The notes under the pieces were generated by a model. The model was not told the DNA's origin. It saw only the letters and a list, made by a program, of their open reading frames with translations, and made no database searches. From Methylotenera versatilis 79 (GTDB lineage: Bacteria > Pseudomonadota > Gammaproteobacteria > Burkholderiales > Methylophilaceae), in the NCBI RefSeq assembly GCF_000384375.1, contig NZ_ARVX01000001.1, forward strand, positions 2,294,001 through 2,358,000: 64,000 nt of DNA, given 5' to 3'. Made by a program: the position numbers and the translations under genes. Shown here in pieces: positions 55,245 through 64,000 of this stretch. Numbering within the stretch: position 1 is the first letter of the stretch; the number at the start of each line of letters is the position of its first letter.

Positions 55245-56318
55245 TTATGCACGTTCAAACTGTTTCATATAGTCGATCAGTGCTTGTACGCCCTCGATTG
55301 GCATGGCGTTATACATGCTGGCGCGCATGCCACCAACAATCCGATGACCTTTTAATTGCAGCAAACCTTGTGCTTCCGCTCCTTTTAAAAAGGCATCGTT
55401 GCGCTTTTCATCTTGCAGCTTGAATGGAATATTCATGCGTGAGCGATTATTCAATGCAATATTGTTGCTATAAAAATCGCTGTTATCCACATAATCATAA
55501 AAAAGTTTGGCTTTGGCAATATTTTTCTGTTCAATCGCTGCTACACCGCCCTGCGCTAACAACCACTCAAACACCAACCCTGCAATATAAATACTATAAG
55601 TAGGCGGCGTGTTGATCATGCTATGATTTTCTGCCTGCGTTTTCCAGTTGAATACAGCAGGCGTCAGTTTGCTTGCCCTATCCAATAAATCTTCACGCAC
55701 AATCACAATACATAAACCAGCTGGCCCAATATTCTTTTGGGCGCCGCCATAAATCACGCCATATTGGCTCACATCAATTGGTCGTGACAAAATGTGTGAA
55801 GACATATCCGCTACAATCGGCACATCTCCTGCGTTTGGAATGCCATCAAACTCAACGCCATGAATGGTTTCATTGGTACAAATATGCACATACGCCGCAT
55901 CCTTATTCAATTGCCAGCTTGAAAAGTCGGGCACACGCGTAAAACCATCTGCTTCGCTGGTCGCCGCAATATTAATGGTACCGAATGCACGCGCATCTTC
56001 AACACTGCGTTTACTCCAGGCACCAGTAACAACATAATCAGCACTTTTATTGGACAGCAAATTTAGCGGAATAATGGCATTTTCTGCAATTGCGCCACCT
56101 TGCAAAAATAGCACTTTGTAGTTATTTGGAATACTTAACAAAGTACGCAAATCTGCTTCTGTTTTTTCTAAAATGCTGGTGAACTCTTTACCACGGTGTG
56201 ACATTTCCATCACGCTCATGCCACTACCATGCCAATCCAGCATTTCAGCTTGCGCGCGTTCTAATACAGGTTTTGGCAGTACTGCAGGGCCTGCAGAAAA
56301 ATTATAAATTTGCTTCAT
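55245..56318 (-). CDS. serC: Phosphoserine aminotransferase
   Basis: A 357-residue PLP enzyme of serine (and pyridoxine) synthesis that converts 3-phosphohydroxypyruvate to phosphoserine. It begins [20 protein letters not shown] and has [30 protein letters not shown] and the PLP Lys in [12 protein letters not shown]. It starts with ATG 20 bases downstream of gyrA. In serine-linked C1 metabolism of methylotrophs the pathway also supplies serine, but nothing here shows a dedicated role. Confidence 0.97.
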   Translation of the reverse strand: MKQIYNFSAGPAVLPKPVLERAQAEMLDWHGSGMSVMEMSHRGKEFTSILEKTEADLRTLLSIPNNYKVLFLQGGAIAENAIIPLNLLSNKSADYVVTGAWSKRSVEDARAFGTINIAATSEADGFTRVPDFSSWQLNKDAAYVHICTNETIHGVEFDGIPNAGDVPIVADMSSHILSRPIDVSQYGVIYGGAQKNIGPAGLCIVIVREDLLDRASKLTPAVFNWKTQAENHSMINTPPTYSIYIAGLVFEWLLAQGGVAAIEQKNIAKAKLFYDYVDNSDFYSNNIALNNRSRMNIPFKLQDEKRNDAFLKGAEAQGLLQLKGHRIVGGMRASMYNAMPIEGVQALIDYMKQFERA

Positions 56319-56338
56319 ATTACTCTTAAATAAAATCG

Positions 56339-58897
56339 TTATTCTTCAGCAGGTAACTCTTCATCTGTTTCAACAATTTTCTCAAGCCCAGATAGTTTCT
56401 CACCTTCGCCCAAGTTAATCAGCGTCACACCTTGCGTTGCGCGGCCTAGCTCGCGAATTTCTTTCACACGCGTACGAATCAGCACGCCGCCTGTAGTAAT
56501 CAGCATGATTTCATCATCTTCATTCACCAGTTTGGCTGCGACAACTAAACCGTTACGCTCACTCACAGCAATTGCCTTAACGCCTTGTGTACCACGACCA
56601 GAGTGACGGAAATCAGCCAGCACTGTACGTTTGCCATAGCCATTTTCAGTCGCAACCAACACTGTTTGTTGATCATTATCCGCAATTAACAATGACAACA
56701 CTTGTTGTTTAGCCGCCAACTTCATACCGCGAACACCACGTGTTGCGCGACCCATTGGACGTACGTCATCCTCAGTAAACCACACGGCTTTACCACCATT
56801 GGAAACCAACACAATATCGTTTTTACCGTTGGTCACTTCTGCACCGATTAAGTAATCATCATCATCCAAGTTAATGGCGATGATGCCTGATTTACGTGGG
56901 TTCGCAAATTCACTCAATGCAGTTTTCTTAACGGTACCGCGTGCAGTTGTCATGAAAATAAAGTGATTTTCGTCAAACTCTTTCACCGCTAAAATCGCGT
57001 TGATTTTTTCACCTTCTTCAAGCGGGAATAGATTAACAATCGGTTTGCCACGGCCAATACGACTACCTTGCGGTACTTCGTAAACTTTCAACCAATACAC
57101 ACGACCACGGCTTGAGAAGCACAGAATGTAATCATGTGTATTCGCCACAAACATTTTGTCGATAAAATCATCTTCTTTAGTCGGAGCAGCTTGTTTACCA
57201 CGACCACCGCGACGCTGAGCGCGATACTCATCCAACGGTTGTGATTTCACATAACCGGTATGCGATAGCGTGACCACCACATCTTGCGGCGTAATCAAAT
57301 CTTCCAGTGATAAATCTTGCGCATTTGCGACAATTTCACTGCGACGTTTATCGCCAAATTGCTTACGAATTTCAGTTAACTCATCAGTAATCATCGTTGT
57401 CACGCGTGAAGCATTGGCTAAAATATCCAACAAATCAGCAATAATATCCATCACCTCTTTGTATTCAGACACAATCTTATCTTGCTCAAGCCCAGTTAAG
57501 CGTTGTAGACGCATTTGCAAGATCTCTTGCGCTTGTACATCGCTTAATCGGTAGCCATTGGGTGTTAAGCCAAAATCGACACTTAAGCCTTCTGGACGTG
57601 ACGCTTCCATCGCAGCACGTTTCAGCATCTCTTCCACCACTGGAGATTGCCATGTTTTAGCCATCAAAGAAATTTTTGCTTCTGGCGGCGTTGGTGCAGC
57701 TTTAATTAACGCAATCATCTCATCTACATTTGCCAGTGCAACTGCCAGACCTTCCAATACGTGACCACGTGCGCGGGCTTTTTTCAGCTCAAATACGGTA
57801 CGACGTGTAATCACTTCACGGCGATGACGTAAAAACGCTTCTAACATTTGTTTTAGGTTAAGTAAACGTGGCTGACCATCTAACAAAGCCACCATATTCA
57901 TACCAAACGTATCTTGCAATTGCGTTTGCTTATATAGATTATTCAGCACCACTTCTGCAATCTCACCGCGTTTCAGCTCAATCACCACGCGCATGCCCGA
58001 TTTATCGGATTCATCGCGTAAATCAGAAATACCTTCGATTTTTTTCTCGTTAACTAATTCAGCGATTTTCTCAACGAAAGTTTTCTTATTCACTTGGTAT
58101 GGTAATTCGTCGACGATCAACATCTGACGACCACCACTTTTATCCATGTCTTCTACATGGGTACGACCACGCATCACCACACGACCACGGCCGGTGCGAT
58201 AGCCTTCTTTCACGCCAACCGTGCCGTAAATAATGCCAGCAGTTGGGAAATCTGGCGCAGGTACTAATTCAATTAGCTCTTCAATCCCCGTTTCAGGGTC
58301 TTTAAGTAGCGCAAAACAGGCATCTAATACTTCGTTAATATTATGTGGCGGGATGTTCGTCGCCATGCCCACAGCAATGCCAGAACTACCATTGATTAGT
58401 AGATTTGGGATACGTGCCGGCATGATAAGCGGCTCATTCTCACTACCATCATAGTTAGGGCCAAAATCGACGGTTTCTTTATCAATATCCGCTAATAACT
58501 CATGCGCAATCTTCGACATACGGATTTCCGTATAACGCATCGCTGCTGCATTATCGCCATCGACAGAGCCAAAGTTACCCTGACCATCGACCAGCATATA
58601 ACGCAAACTGAAATTTTGCGCCATACGAACAATCGTGTCATACACCGCAGTATCGCCATGCGGATGATACTTACCGATCACATCACCAACGATACGCGCA
58701 GATTTTTTATACGGCTTGTTGTAGTCATTGCTCAGCTCATGCATCGCAAATAAAACGCGGCGATGCACAGGTTTTAAACCGTCACGCACATCAGGAAGCG
58801 CACGCCCTACGATCACGCTCATGGCGTAATCAAGGTATGAACGGCGCATTTCATCTTCTAGGCTGATTGGTAGGGTTTCTTTAGCGAATTGATCCAT
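56339..58897 (-). CDS. gyrA: DNA gyrase subunit A
   Basis: An 852-residue type IIA topoisomerase subunit. The N-terminal breakage-reunion domain has the catalytic Tyr at 122 ([10 protein letters not shown]). The quinolone-resistance region reads [10 protein letters not shown]; residue 83 is Thr where E. coli has Ser, and residue 87 is Asp as in E. coli. Six C-terminal beta-pinwheel repeats follow, with the GyrA-box QRRGGRGK near residue 560. An acidic tail ends the protein. It heads the gyrA-serC-pheA-hisC cluster. Confidence 0.97.
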   Translation of the reverse strand: MDQFAKETLPISLEDEMRRSYLDYAMSVIVGRALPDVRDGLKPVHRRVLFAMHELSNDYNKPYKKSARIVGDVIGKYHPHGDTAVYDTIVRMAQNFSLRYMLVDGQGNFGSVDGDNAAAMRYTEIRMSKIAHELLADIDKETVDFGPNYDGSENEPLIMPARIPNLLINGSSGIAVGMATNIPPHNINEVLDACFALLKDPETGIEELIELVPAPDFPTAGIIYGTVGVKEGYRTGRGRVVMRGRTHVEDMDKSGGRQMLIVDELPYQVNKKTFVEKIAELVNEKKIEGISDLRDESDKSGMRVVIELKRGEIAEVVLNNLYKQTQLQDTFGMNMVALLDGQPRLLNLKQMLEAFLRHRREVITRRTVFELKKARARGHVLEGLAVALANVDEMIALIKAAPTPPEAKISLMAKTWQSPVVEEMLKRAAMEASRPEGLSVDFGLTPNGYRLSDVQAQEILQMRLQRLTGLEQDKIVSEYKEVMDIIADLLDILANASRVTTMITDELTEIRKQFGDKRRSEIVANAQDLSLEDLITPQDVVVTLSHTGYVKSQPLDEYRAQRRGGRGKQAAPTKEDDFIDKMFVANTHDYILCFSSRGRVYWLKVYEVPQGSRIGRGKPIVNLFPLEEGEKINAILAVKEFDENHFIFMTTARGTVKKTALSEFANPRKSGIIAINLDDDDYLIGAEVTNGKNDIVLVSNGGKAVWFTEDDVRPMGRATRGVRGMKLAAKQQVLSLLIADNDQQTVLVATENGYGKRTVLADFRHSGRGTQGVKAIAVSERNGLVVAAKLVNEDDEIMLITTGGVLIRTRVKEIRELGRATQGVTLINLGEGEKLSGLEKIVETDEELPAEE

Positions 58898-58982
58898 TAG
58901 ATTTTCCGTGAATTAAGCTTTTTATGATGGCCTGTAGATGGCTGCTTTTAATTTTTAATGCGTCGATTTTAACACGTTTAAC

Positions 58983-59003
58983 CAGTGTTATTACAGTGTT
59001 ATT
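58983..59003. repeat. Tandem 10-bp direct repeat upstream of gyrA
   Basis: The decamer cagtgttatt occurs at 58983-58992 and again at 58994-59003, an 11-base period, one turn of DNA. It lies about 90 bases upstream of the gyrA start. Such phased repeats can be operator half-sites, but no known site matches. The rest of the 266-base spacer shows only a weak extended -10 (TGTTAAAAT, leftward). Confidence 0.6.
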
Positions 59004-59130
59004 CTCCATAGAAAACGCTTGTAAGACATTAAAACAGTGATGAATGAAGTGGTGATTAGATTGTAAAACCAAGCTTAAGATTATTTAAACGCATCACTGG
59101 CAACATCATCGCATTTTGCCTGATTTAACT

Positions 59131-59152
59131 GGTTAACTTTCAAAAGTTAACC
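59131..59152. terminator. Hairpin downstream of metZ
   Basis: The arms ggttaactt (59131-59139) and aagttaacc (59144-59152) are exact reverse complements around a four-base loop. The hairpin begins 12 bases after the metZ stop in the leftward direction. No U tract follows, so it may stabilise the 3' end rather than act as a classical terminator. Confidence 0.5.
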
Positions 59153-59163
59153 CTCAAAAACAC

Positions 59164-60345
59164 TTAAAAATGCAAATCCGCTTTCAAGTCTTCTACATGT
59201 TCTAAACCCACCGCTATTCGCACTAAGTTATCCTTGATTCCGGCTTCTAGCCTTGCTTCTGGTGAGATACGACTGTGAGTGGTTGTGGCTGGGTGTGTAA
59301 TCGTGCTTTTAGCATCGCCTAAATTGGCAGTAATAGAAATTAGCTCCGTCGCATCAATCAGCGCCCAAGCGGCCTCTGTCAAAGTCTGGCCAGCTTTAGG
59401 CTTGACTTCAAAAGTGACAATGGCCGCACCACTTAGCTGCTGTTTTTTCGCTAACGCATACTGTGGATGCGAGGCTAATCCAGGATAATAAACACGTGCA
59501 ACTTGCGGTTGTGTTTCAAGCCACGTTGCTAATTCCAAAGCTTTACGCGCATGCGCTTCCATACGGATATGCAGCGTTTCCAATCCTTTTAAGAACACCC
59601 ACGCATTAAAAGCACTCATGGTCACACCTGCTGTACGCAAGAATGCATATACAAGTTCCATTAAAGTTTTGCTGCCCAGCACAGCTCCGCCCAAGCATCT
59701 GCCCTGCCCGTCAATATATTTAGTAGCGGAATGGATAATGATATCTGCACCTAAATCTAATGGCTTTTGAATAGCCGGCGTGCAAAAGCAATTATCAACC
59801 ACCAAATAGGCATTTGCTTGATGCGCAATATCTGCCAACACTTTGATATCGCATATTTCAGTGAGCGGATTGGAGGGCGTTTCAACAAAAAACAATTTAG
59901 TTTTAGGCTGAATTGCGGCTTGCCATTCAGATGGGTCTGTCAGCGACACAAAAGTGACTTCCAAGCCCCAACGTTTAAGAATATTGCCGAATAGTTGAAC
60001 ACTTGTACCAAAAACACTACGCGACGCTACAACGTGGTCGCCAGCACTGCATAAACCCATCACACAAGCCAAAATTGCTGACATACCACTGGATGTTGCT
60101 ACGCATTGCTCTGCGCCTTCCAATGCGGCCAATTTGTTTTGAAACATGGTGACAGTTGGATTAGTAAAGCGCGAGTAGATATTACCTGGCTCTGTACCAC
60201 CAAAACGTGCCGCTGCCTGGGCGGAATTTTTAAATTTAAAACTTGAATTTAAAAATAAAGCTTCCGAGTTCTCTCCAAACTCAGTCGTCTCTGTACCAGC
60301 ACGTAAACTTAAAGTCTCAGGATGATAGGTTTTCTGTGTCGTCAT
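59164..60345 (-). CDS. metZ: O-succinylhomoserine sulfhydrylase
   Basis: A 393-residue cystathionine gamma-synthase-family PLP enzyme. It uses sulfide and O-succinylhomoserine to make homocysteine. Features are YSRFTNPTV, ATSSGMSAI, VETPSNPLTEICDI, DNCFCTPAIQ and HSATKYIDGQGR with the PLP Lys. It starts with ATG 60345 and its leader holds a SAM-II riboswitch with terminator, so it is repressed when SAM is abundant. It completes the route from sulfate (cys operon at 38560-45283) to methionine. Confidence 0.95.
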   Translation of the reverse strand: MTTQKTYHPETLSLRAGTETTEFGENSEALFLNSSFKFKNSAQAAARFGGTEPGNIYSRFTNPTVTMFQNKLAALEGAEQCVATSSGMSAILACVMGLCSAGDHVVASRSVFGTSVQLFGNILKRWGLEVTFVSLTDPSEWQAAIQPKTKLFFVETPSNPLTEICDIKVLADIAHQANAYLVVDNCFCTPAIQKPLDLGADIIIHSATKYIDGQGRCLGGAVLGSKTLMELVYAFLRTAGVTMSAFNAWVFLKGLETLHIRMEAHARKALELATWLETQPQVARVYYPGLASHPQYALAKKQQLSGAAIVTFEVKPKAGQTLTEAAWALIDATELISITANLGDAKSTITHPATTTHSRISPEARLEAGIKDNLVRIAVGLEHVEDLKADLHF

Positions 60346-60403
60346 AATGTCAAATCACTTAAATAGTTAAGCTTAATATACTTAGGTTAAATATTTGGGC
60401 GTT

Positions 60404-60445
60404 AAAAAACCCGAGTTAGCTAAAGAATAAGCTAAAACGGGTTTT
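60404..60445 (-). terminator. Intrinsic terminator of the metZ riboswitch
   Basis: In the leftward transcript AAAACCCG (60445-60438) pairs with CGGGTTTT, an inner TTAGCT/AGCTAA stem adds to it, and a run of six U ends it at 60404. It lies between the SAM-II aptamer and the metZ start. The segment CTTTAGC within it (60425-60419) can instead pair with the aptamer's GCTAAAG (60460-60454), which gives a plausible antiterminator. Confidence 0.88.
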
Positions 60446-60452
60446 GGCTCTC

Positions 60453-60528
60453 GCTTTAGCAGAATTTATTATGCGCCCGCAAGCTGAGTAAGGCTTTGTT
60501 TAAAGTTGGCCACTCAAATCAGCGCAAT
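60453..60528 (-). promoter_or_regulatory. SAM-II riboswitch aptamer upstream of metZ
   Basis: In the leftward transcript the conserved core appears in order: GCGCUGAUUU (starting near 60525), CUUGC, GCGCA closing the P1 stem with UGCGC, AUAAAU, and the 3' pseudoknot strand GCUAAAG (60460-60454). These match the known SAM-II consensus closely. Between UGAUUUGA and CUUGC it carries an extra hairpin (GAGU...ACUC with GGC/GCC and CUUU/AAAG inside, 60486-60515). SAM binding should favour the terminator that follows. Confidence 0.93.
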
Positions 60529-60531
60529 TAC

Positions 60532-60560
60532 ATTTAACGCCCTTAACATGATCATGTCAA
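60532..60560 (-). promoter_or_regulatory. Promoter of the metZ leader
   Basis: On the minus strand a perfect -35 TTGACA (60560-60555) is followed after 17 bases by TTAAAT (60537-60532), a four-of-six -10 box. Transcription would begin near 60525, just at the first base of the riboswitch. An imperfect palindrome with a perfect ACATGATCATGT core (60546-60557) overlaps the -35 box and may be an operator. Confidence 0.75.
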
Positions 60561-60685
60561 GCAGATTGCTGATTAAAAAATCAGATAGTGCTTTGGTACC
60601 CATCACTTTCAACACTACATTTTACAGCTGACTTAGCCCCCTGAAAGCGATGACCCAAATGGGTATCTGCTGACCAAATATAAAC

Positions 60686-62233
60686 TTAAGAAATCTGCTC
60701 TACGGCCTCATCTTCTTCAGCATCAATTAAATTTAAATCCAACTGTGTACTTGAGTTACTGGGCTTTTGTTTTTTATTAAAATCACCACGTGCAGATTCA
60801 ATACGATTCAAATAAGCAGCATCTACATCACCTGTCACGTACTTACCGTCAAAACAACTGCTATCAAATACTTTCATTTTAGGATTTAAATTAGCAATAT
60901 CATGTATCAAAGCATCTAAATCTTGATAAATCAGCGCATCTGCACCAATCTCCTGACAAATTTGCTCGTCTGTACGGCCAGTCGCTAACAACTCATCACG
61001 GCTTGGCATATCAATGCCGTACACATTGGGGAATCTTACTGGTGGTGCTGCGGAAGCGAAGTAAACTTTATTTGCGCCTGCATCACGTGCCATTTGCACA
61101 ATTTGTTGCGATGTTGTACCACGAACGATGGAGTCATCGACCAACAGTACATTTTTTCCTTTAAATTCAATCCCAATAGGATTTAATTTCTGACGCACGG
61201 ACTTTTTACGTAGGGCTTGACCTGGCATGATAAAAGTACGGCCAATGTAACGATTTTTAATAAAGCCTTCACGATAATCTAAGCCCAGCGTAATGCCGAG
61301 TTGTAGCGCACTTGGACGACTAGTATCAGGAATTGGAATCACCACATCAATTTTTAAATGACTCCATTCGCGTTTGATTTTTTCAGCCAAACTTGTGCCC
61401 ATATCTAACCGTGTTTGATAGACCGAAACACCATCAATCACAGAATCTGGGCGCGCTAAATAAACATACTCAAAAATACAAGGTGTTAATGTCGGTGCTT
61501 CTGCGCATTGGCGGCTAAATAGATTGCCATCCATATCAATAAATACCGCTTCGCCTGGCTCAACATCACGCATCAGCTGAAAACCTAAAACATCTAGCGC
61601 CACACTTTCAGATGCAACGATATATTCGGTGCCTTTATCGGTGTCTAGTTTGCCAATCACTAACGGACGAATGCCATTCGGATCGCGAAACGCCAATAGG
61701 CCAAAATTGGCAATCATGGCAACGACTGCGTAAGCACCTTTACAACGCTTGTGTACCCCAGAAACTGCATCAAATGCCATGTCTGTATTTAATACTGCAT
61801 TGCGTGAGGTTTTCTCGATTTCATGTGCAAGCACATTTAATAACACTTCAGAATCTGAACTGGTATTGATATGGCGTAAATCCTGGCGAAACATTTCTGA
61901 TTTTAACTGTTCAGAATTGGTTAAGTTGCCGTTATGGCCCAACACAATACCGAATGGCGAATTGACGTAAAAAGGTTGTGCCTCTGCCGCGCTAGAAGAA
62001 CCTGCAGTTGGATAACGCACATGTGCTATGCCAGCATTACCGACCAAGCTACGCATATGGCGCGTTTGAAATACATCTTTTACCAAGCCATTATTCTTGT
62101 GCATAAAAAACGTATTTCCGTCACAGGTCACAATACCTGCGGCATCTTGACCGCGATGTTGCAATACGAGTAAACCATCATACAAAAGTTGGTTAACTGG
62201 ATTTTTGCCGACAATGCCTAAAATTCCGCACAT
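60686..62233 (-). CDS. purF: Amidophosphoribosyltransferase PurF
   Basis: A 515-residue enzyme of the first committed purine step (glutamine plus PRPP to phosphoribosylamine). The N-terminal glutaminase begins MCGILGI, where Cys2 is the nucleophile after Met removal. [15 protein letters not shown] and LGHNGNLTN follow. The C-terminal phosphoribosyltransferase domain has the PRPP loop [14 protein letters not shown]. It is followed by a Lys- and Glu-rich acidic tail. It sits after cvpA, the usual partner order, and before the metZ leader. Confidence 0.97.
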   Translation of the reverse strand: MCGILGIVGKNPVNQLLYDGLLVLQHRGQDAAGIVTCDGNTFFMHKNNGLVKDVFQTRHMRSLVGNAGIAHVRYPTAGSSSAAEAQPFYVNSPFGIVLGHNGNLTNSEQLKSEMFRQDLRHINTSSDSEVLLNVLAHEIEKTSRNAVLNTDMAFDAVSGVHKRCKGAYAVVAMIANFGLLAFRDPNGIRPLVIGKLDTDKGTEYIVASESVALDVLGFQLMRDVEPGEAVFIDMDGNLFSRQCAEAPTLTPCIFEYVYLARPDSVIDGVSVYQTRLDMGTSLAEKIKREWSHLKIDVVIPIPDTSRPSALQLGITLGLDYREGFIKNRYIGRTFIMPGQALRKKSVRQKLNPIGIEFKGKNVLLVDDSIVRGTTSQQIVQMARDAGANKVYFASAAPPVRFPNVYGIDMPSRDELLATGRTDEQICQEIGADALIYQDLDALIHDIANLNPKMKVFDSSCFDGKYVTGDVDAAYLNRIESARGDFNKKQKPSNSSTQLDLNLIDAEEDEAVEQIS

Positions 62234-62302
62234 AAATTGAGTGTCCTTAATTAAACGGTTTTAATACTGTGTAACTTAATACTATCTAAATAATGAATTT
62301 AG

Positions 62303-62794
62303 TTAATCGTATTTAACATGCTTAGCGACAGTTTGCGGCATCCACGGTAAGGCTGTTTTCACAAGCGCCTCAAGCGGCGAACTGAACATGGCATTTGTCC
62401 AACGATTGTCCTGAGGAAAGCTCGTTAAGCCCGCTAAAAATACTAAAACACAAACAATGAATAGGCCTTTTGCAAAACCAAATAATGCGCCAAAAAACCG
62501 ATTAAGCCAACTTAAACCAATTTTATTAATGATGCTGGAAAGCGCGATGGATAATAAAGCAACCACCAGCAACACGCCCAAAAATAATATTAAAAAAGCG
62601 GCCAAAACACGTAATTGGTCATTTGGAATATCTTGCGGTAATAAAGGTATTAACTGCGTAGCATACGTTTTAGCGACATAAAAAGCCGCAAACCAACCAA
62701 TGATGGATAACATTTCGCGCACTGCACCACGCATCATACTAATGACAATTGAAATGCCGACAATGATTAATACGGCGTAATCAAAACTTGTCAT
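62303..62794 (-). CDS. cvpA: CvpA family protein
   Basis: A 163-residue inner-membrane protein with four hydrophobic segments. It has the CvpA start MTSFDYAVLIIVGISIVISMMRGAVREMLSIIGWF and LSWLNRFFGALFGFAKGLFIV in the middle. CvpA was named for colicin V production and also contributes to envelope stress tolerance. The gene starts with ATG 28 bases after the SPOR protein gene and precedes purF by 69 bases, the standard arrangement. Confidence 0.95.
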   Translation of the reverse strand: MTSFDYAVLIIVGISIVISMMRGAVREMLSIIGWFAAFYVAKTYATQLIPLLPQDIPNDQLRVLAAFLILFLGVLLVVALLSIALSSIINKIGLSWLNRFFGALFGFAKGLFIVCVLVFLAGLTSFPQDNRWTNAMFSSPLEALVKTALPWMPQTVAKHVKYD

Positions 62795-62822
62795 GTTTTA
62801 AAAAAGCCTATTTGAACCGCCA

Positions 62823-63482
62823 TTATTGACTGACCACCATGCCAGTAAGTCCAGCGTCTTTGATATTCTGCAAGGCGATAGCGGCGTCATTACGCTCACC
62901 CAATAATTGTGTGCGTAGACGAATTTTTTTACCTTTTGCGGTATCTATCTTTTCAGTTTGTGATTTGTAACCTAAATCGGTTAATTTGGCTTGCAGCTTT
63001 TTAACATTCGCCTCATCTGAAAACACACCAATTTGTACATAGAATTTTGCGTTTGACGTACTTTTTTTGCTATCAGTTTTTGGTGTTTCAGTTTGTTTAA
63101 CGGCAGGCAGTTTAACTGCTGCTTTTTGATTGTCGTTACTTTTAGATTCAACTTGTGGTTTAGGCGATGCTTCAGCATCATCTTCTGCAGTTTCTGATTG
63201 ATCAGCAGATTGTTGCGTAATTGAATCTACTGACTCTTCGCTAAATGGCACTGTATTAGACGGTACTATATTAGAATCAAAATCAGACACTTCAGGCAAA
63301 ACGGCAGGCTTGTTATCGTTCAACGTAATCGTCACTTCATCAGCAGGTTGCTTATTAGAACGATCTTTTAATATCATTGGCAACACAATCACCATGAATA
63401 ACACCAGTGCAATCGCGCCCACTAAACGGCGTCTTGCACGTTTTTTCAAGGTTAACTCTTGATCATTTATGTCTTTTTGCAT
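62823..63482 (-). CDS. SPOR-domain protein (DedD-like)
   Basis: A 219-residue protein with a short cytoplasmic N-terminus, one membrane segment (LVGAIALVLFMVIVLPMIL) at about 18-36, a low-complexity Ser/Glu/Lys-rich linker at about 40-135, and a C-terminal SPOR domain at about 143-219 (FYVQIGVFSDEANVKKLQAKL). SPOR domains bind denuded peptidoglycan at the division septum, as in DedD and FtsN. It lies between folC and cvpA as in most betaproteobacteria. Confidence 0.92.
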   Translation of the reverse strand: MQKDINDQELTLKKRARRRLVGAIALVLFMVIVLPMILKDRSNKQPADEVTITLNDNKPAVLPEVSDFDSNIVPSNTVPFSEESVDSITQQSADQSETAEDDAEASPKPQVESKSNDNQKAAVKLPAVKQTETPKTDSKKSTSNAKFYVQIGVFSDEANVKKLQAKLTDLGYKSQTEKIDTAKGKKIRLRTQLLGERNDAAIALQNIKDAGLTGMVVSQ

Positions 63483-63517
63483 GTTTCACTTTCAGGCAAC
63501 TGTTTAGCAATAACTTT

Positions 63518-64000
63518 TTATGGGGTTGATGTACTATTTTGCAATACCGTGTTCATCGCATCTGCAACCGTATAGAAGGAACCAAACACGATTATTCTAT
63601 CATTTTTGGTCGCGGTTTTACAGGCTGAAATAAGCGCAGACGAGACATCCGCAAATGAGTTAACCACTGATTTCGGGTCATTTTTTATTAACTTTTGATT
63701 CAAATCAAAAGCTTTTGCGCCACGCGGACTATGATTATCCGCAATAAACCACTGCTGAATATTAGGCGCTACTGCCTTAATAACACCATCGATGTCTTTG
63801 TCTGCCAACATCGCAAATACCGCGAATGTTTTTCCCACACAAGGTGTCATTTGCAAGTTATGCGCAAGTGAAATGGCTGCGTGCGGATTGTGTGCAACAT
63901 CCACAATAATAGTCGGTTGCGATTGAATTTGATAAAAACGACCGATTAAAGTCACCGATTGAAATGCCGCATGAATATTAGTCGGCAACACAGGCAAAAC
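63518..64000 (-). CDS. folC: Folylpolyglutamate/dihydrofolate synthase, C-terminal part (partial)
   Basis: The open frame runs from the stop at 63518 through the right edge at 64000 with no stop, so only about the last 160 residues are present and the start lies outside. The visible part is the C-terminal Mur ligase-like domain: IIVDVAHNPHAAISLAHNL, the diagnostic FolC DVAHNPHA motif, then TFAVFAMLADKDIDGVI and IVFGSFYTVADAM. FolC adds glutamates to folates and dihydropteroate. The order folC-SPOR-cvpA-purF is typical. Confidence 0.94.
   Translation of the reverse strand, partial: VLPVLPTNIHAAFQSVTLIGRFYQIQSQPTIIVDVAHNPHAAISLAHNLQMTPCVGKTFAVFAMLADKDIDGVIKAVAPNIQQWFIADNHSPRGAKAFDLNQKLIKNDPKSVVNSFADVSSALISACKTATKNDRIIVFGSFYTVADAMNTVLQNSTSTP

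Noticed and set aside
58881-59072. 63-codon open frame overlapping the gyrA start on the minus strand
   Set aside because: It has low-complexity, non-family-like sequence, no clear ribosome site, and it covers the gyrA leader and promoter region.
1-64000. tRNA, rRNA, CRISPR arrays, insertion sequences and prophage genes
   Set aside because: No cloverleaf-like or rRNA-like sequence, regularly spaced repeat, transposase or phage gene was recognised on reading; a dedicated tRNA or repeat search was not possible.

Overview
The window looks like a chromosome segment of a low-GC betaproteobacterial methylotroph, most likely a member of the Methylophilaceae such as Methylotenera. This is inferred from gene content, not from a database search. 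The supporting signs are a complete pqqABCDE operon, formate-tetrahydrofolate ligase, an EPS-associated MarR-type regulator at the head of a polysaccharide locus, and the betaproteobacterial orders folC-SPOR-cvpA-purF-metZ and gyrA-serC-pheA-hisC.

Positions 1-23161 form one long leftward surface-polysaccharide (O-antigen/EPS) locus. Reading with transcription it holds the regulator, manC and a CDP-sugar module (rfbF, rfbG, rfbH). An unusual block follows: a short-chain dehydrogenase, a 3-dehydroquinate-synthase-like sugar phosphate cyclase, a thiamine-diphosphate enzyme of the acetolactate synthase type, an HpcH/HpaI-type aldolase and an NAD-dependent epimerase. Next come a GtrB/GtrA-like pair, another SDR, a methyltransferase, a large unrecognised polytopic membrane protein, glycosyltransferases and a Wzx-like flippase. 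The locus ends with a WbpV/WbpL/WbpM-like trio that would make and transfer the first sugar; the last gene runs off the left edge. The block at 13805-22802 is the most promising candidate for an undescribed system. It has the parts to build a branched, carbon-extended or carbocyclic CDP-sugar.

Positions 23304-38430 hold housekeeping and accessory genes: hslR, a Lon-family protease, moaE/moaD, rmuC, a CHASE2-SH3-M48 envelope trio on the plus strand, an AI-2E-type permease, a YigZ protein, fhs, a HerA-like ATPase (DUF853), a DUF302 lipoprotein and cysB. Positions 38560-45674 are a plus-strand assimilatory sulfate reduction region (TauE-type permease, cysI, DUF934, cysH, a VOC protein, cysD, cysN) followed by fdxA. 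Next come a YgjP-type metallopeptidase, DoxX and a Bcr/CflA-type transporter.

Positions 48143-51693 encode PQQ synthesis. The 23-residue pqqA precursor gene is separated from pqqB by a terminator that overlaps a second, mutually exclusive hairpin. Positions 51863-58897 encode aromatic amino acid and serine enzymes plus gyrA. Positions 59164-64000 encode metZ, purF, cvpA, a SPOR protein and the C-terminal part of folC. The metZ leader contains a clear SAM-II riboswitch with its own promoter and intrinsic terminator. No tRNA, rRNA, CRISPR array, insertion sequence or phage gene was recognised.
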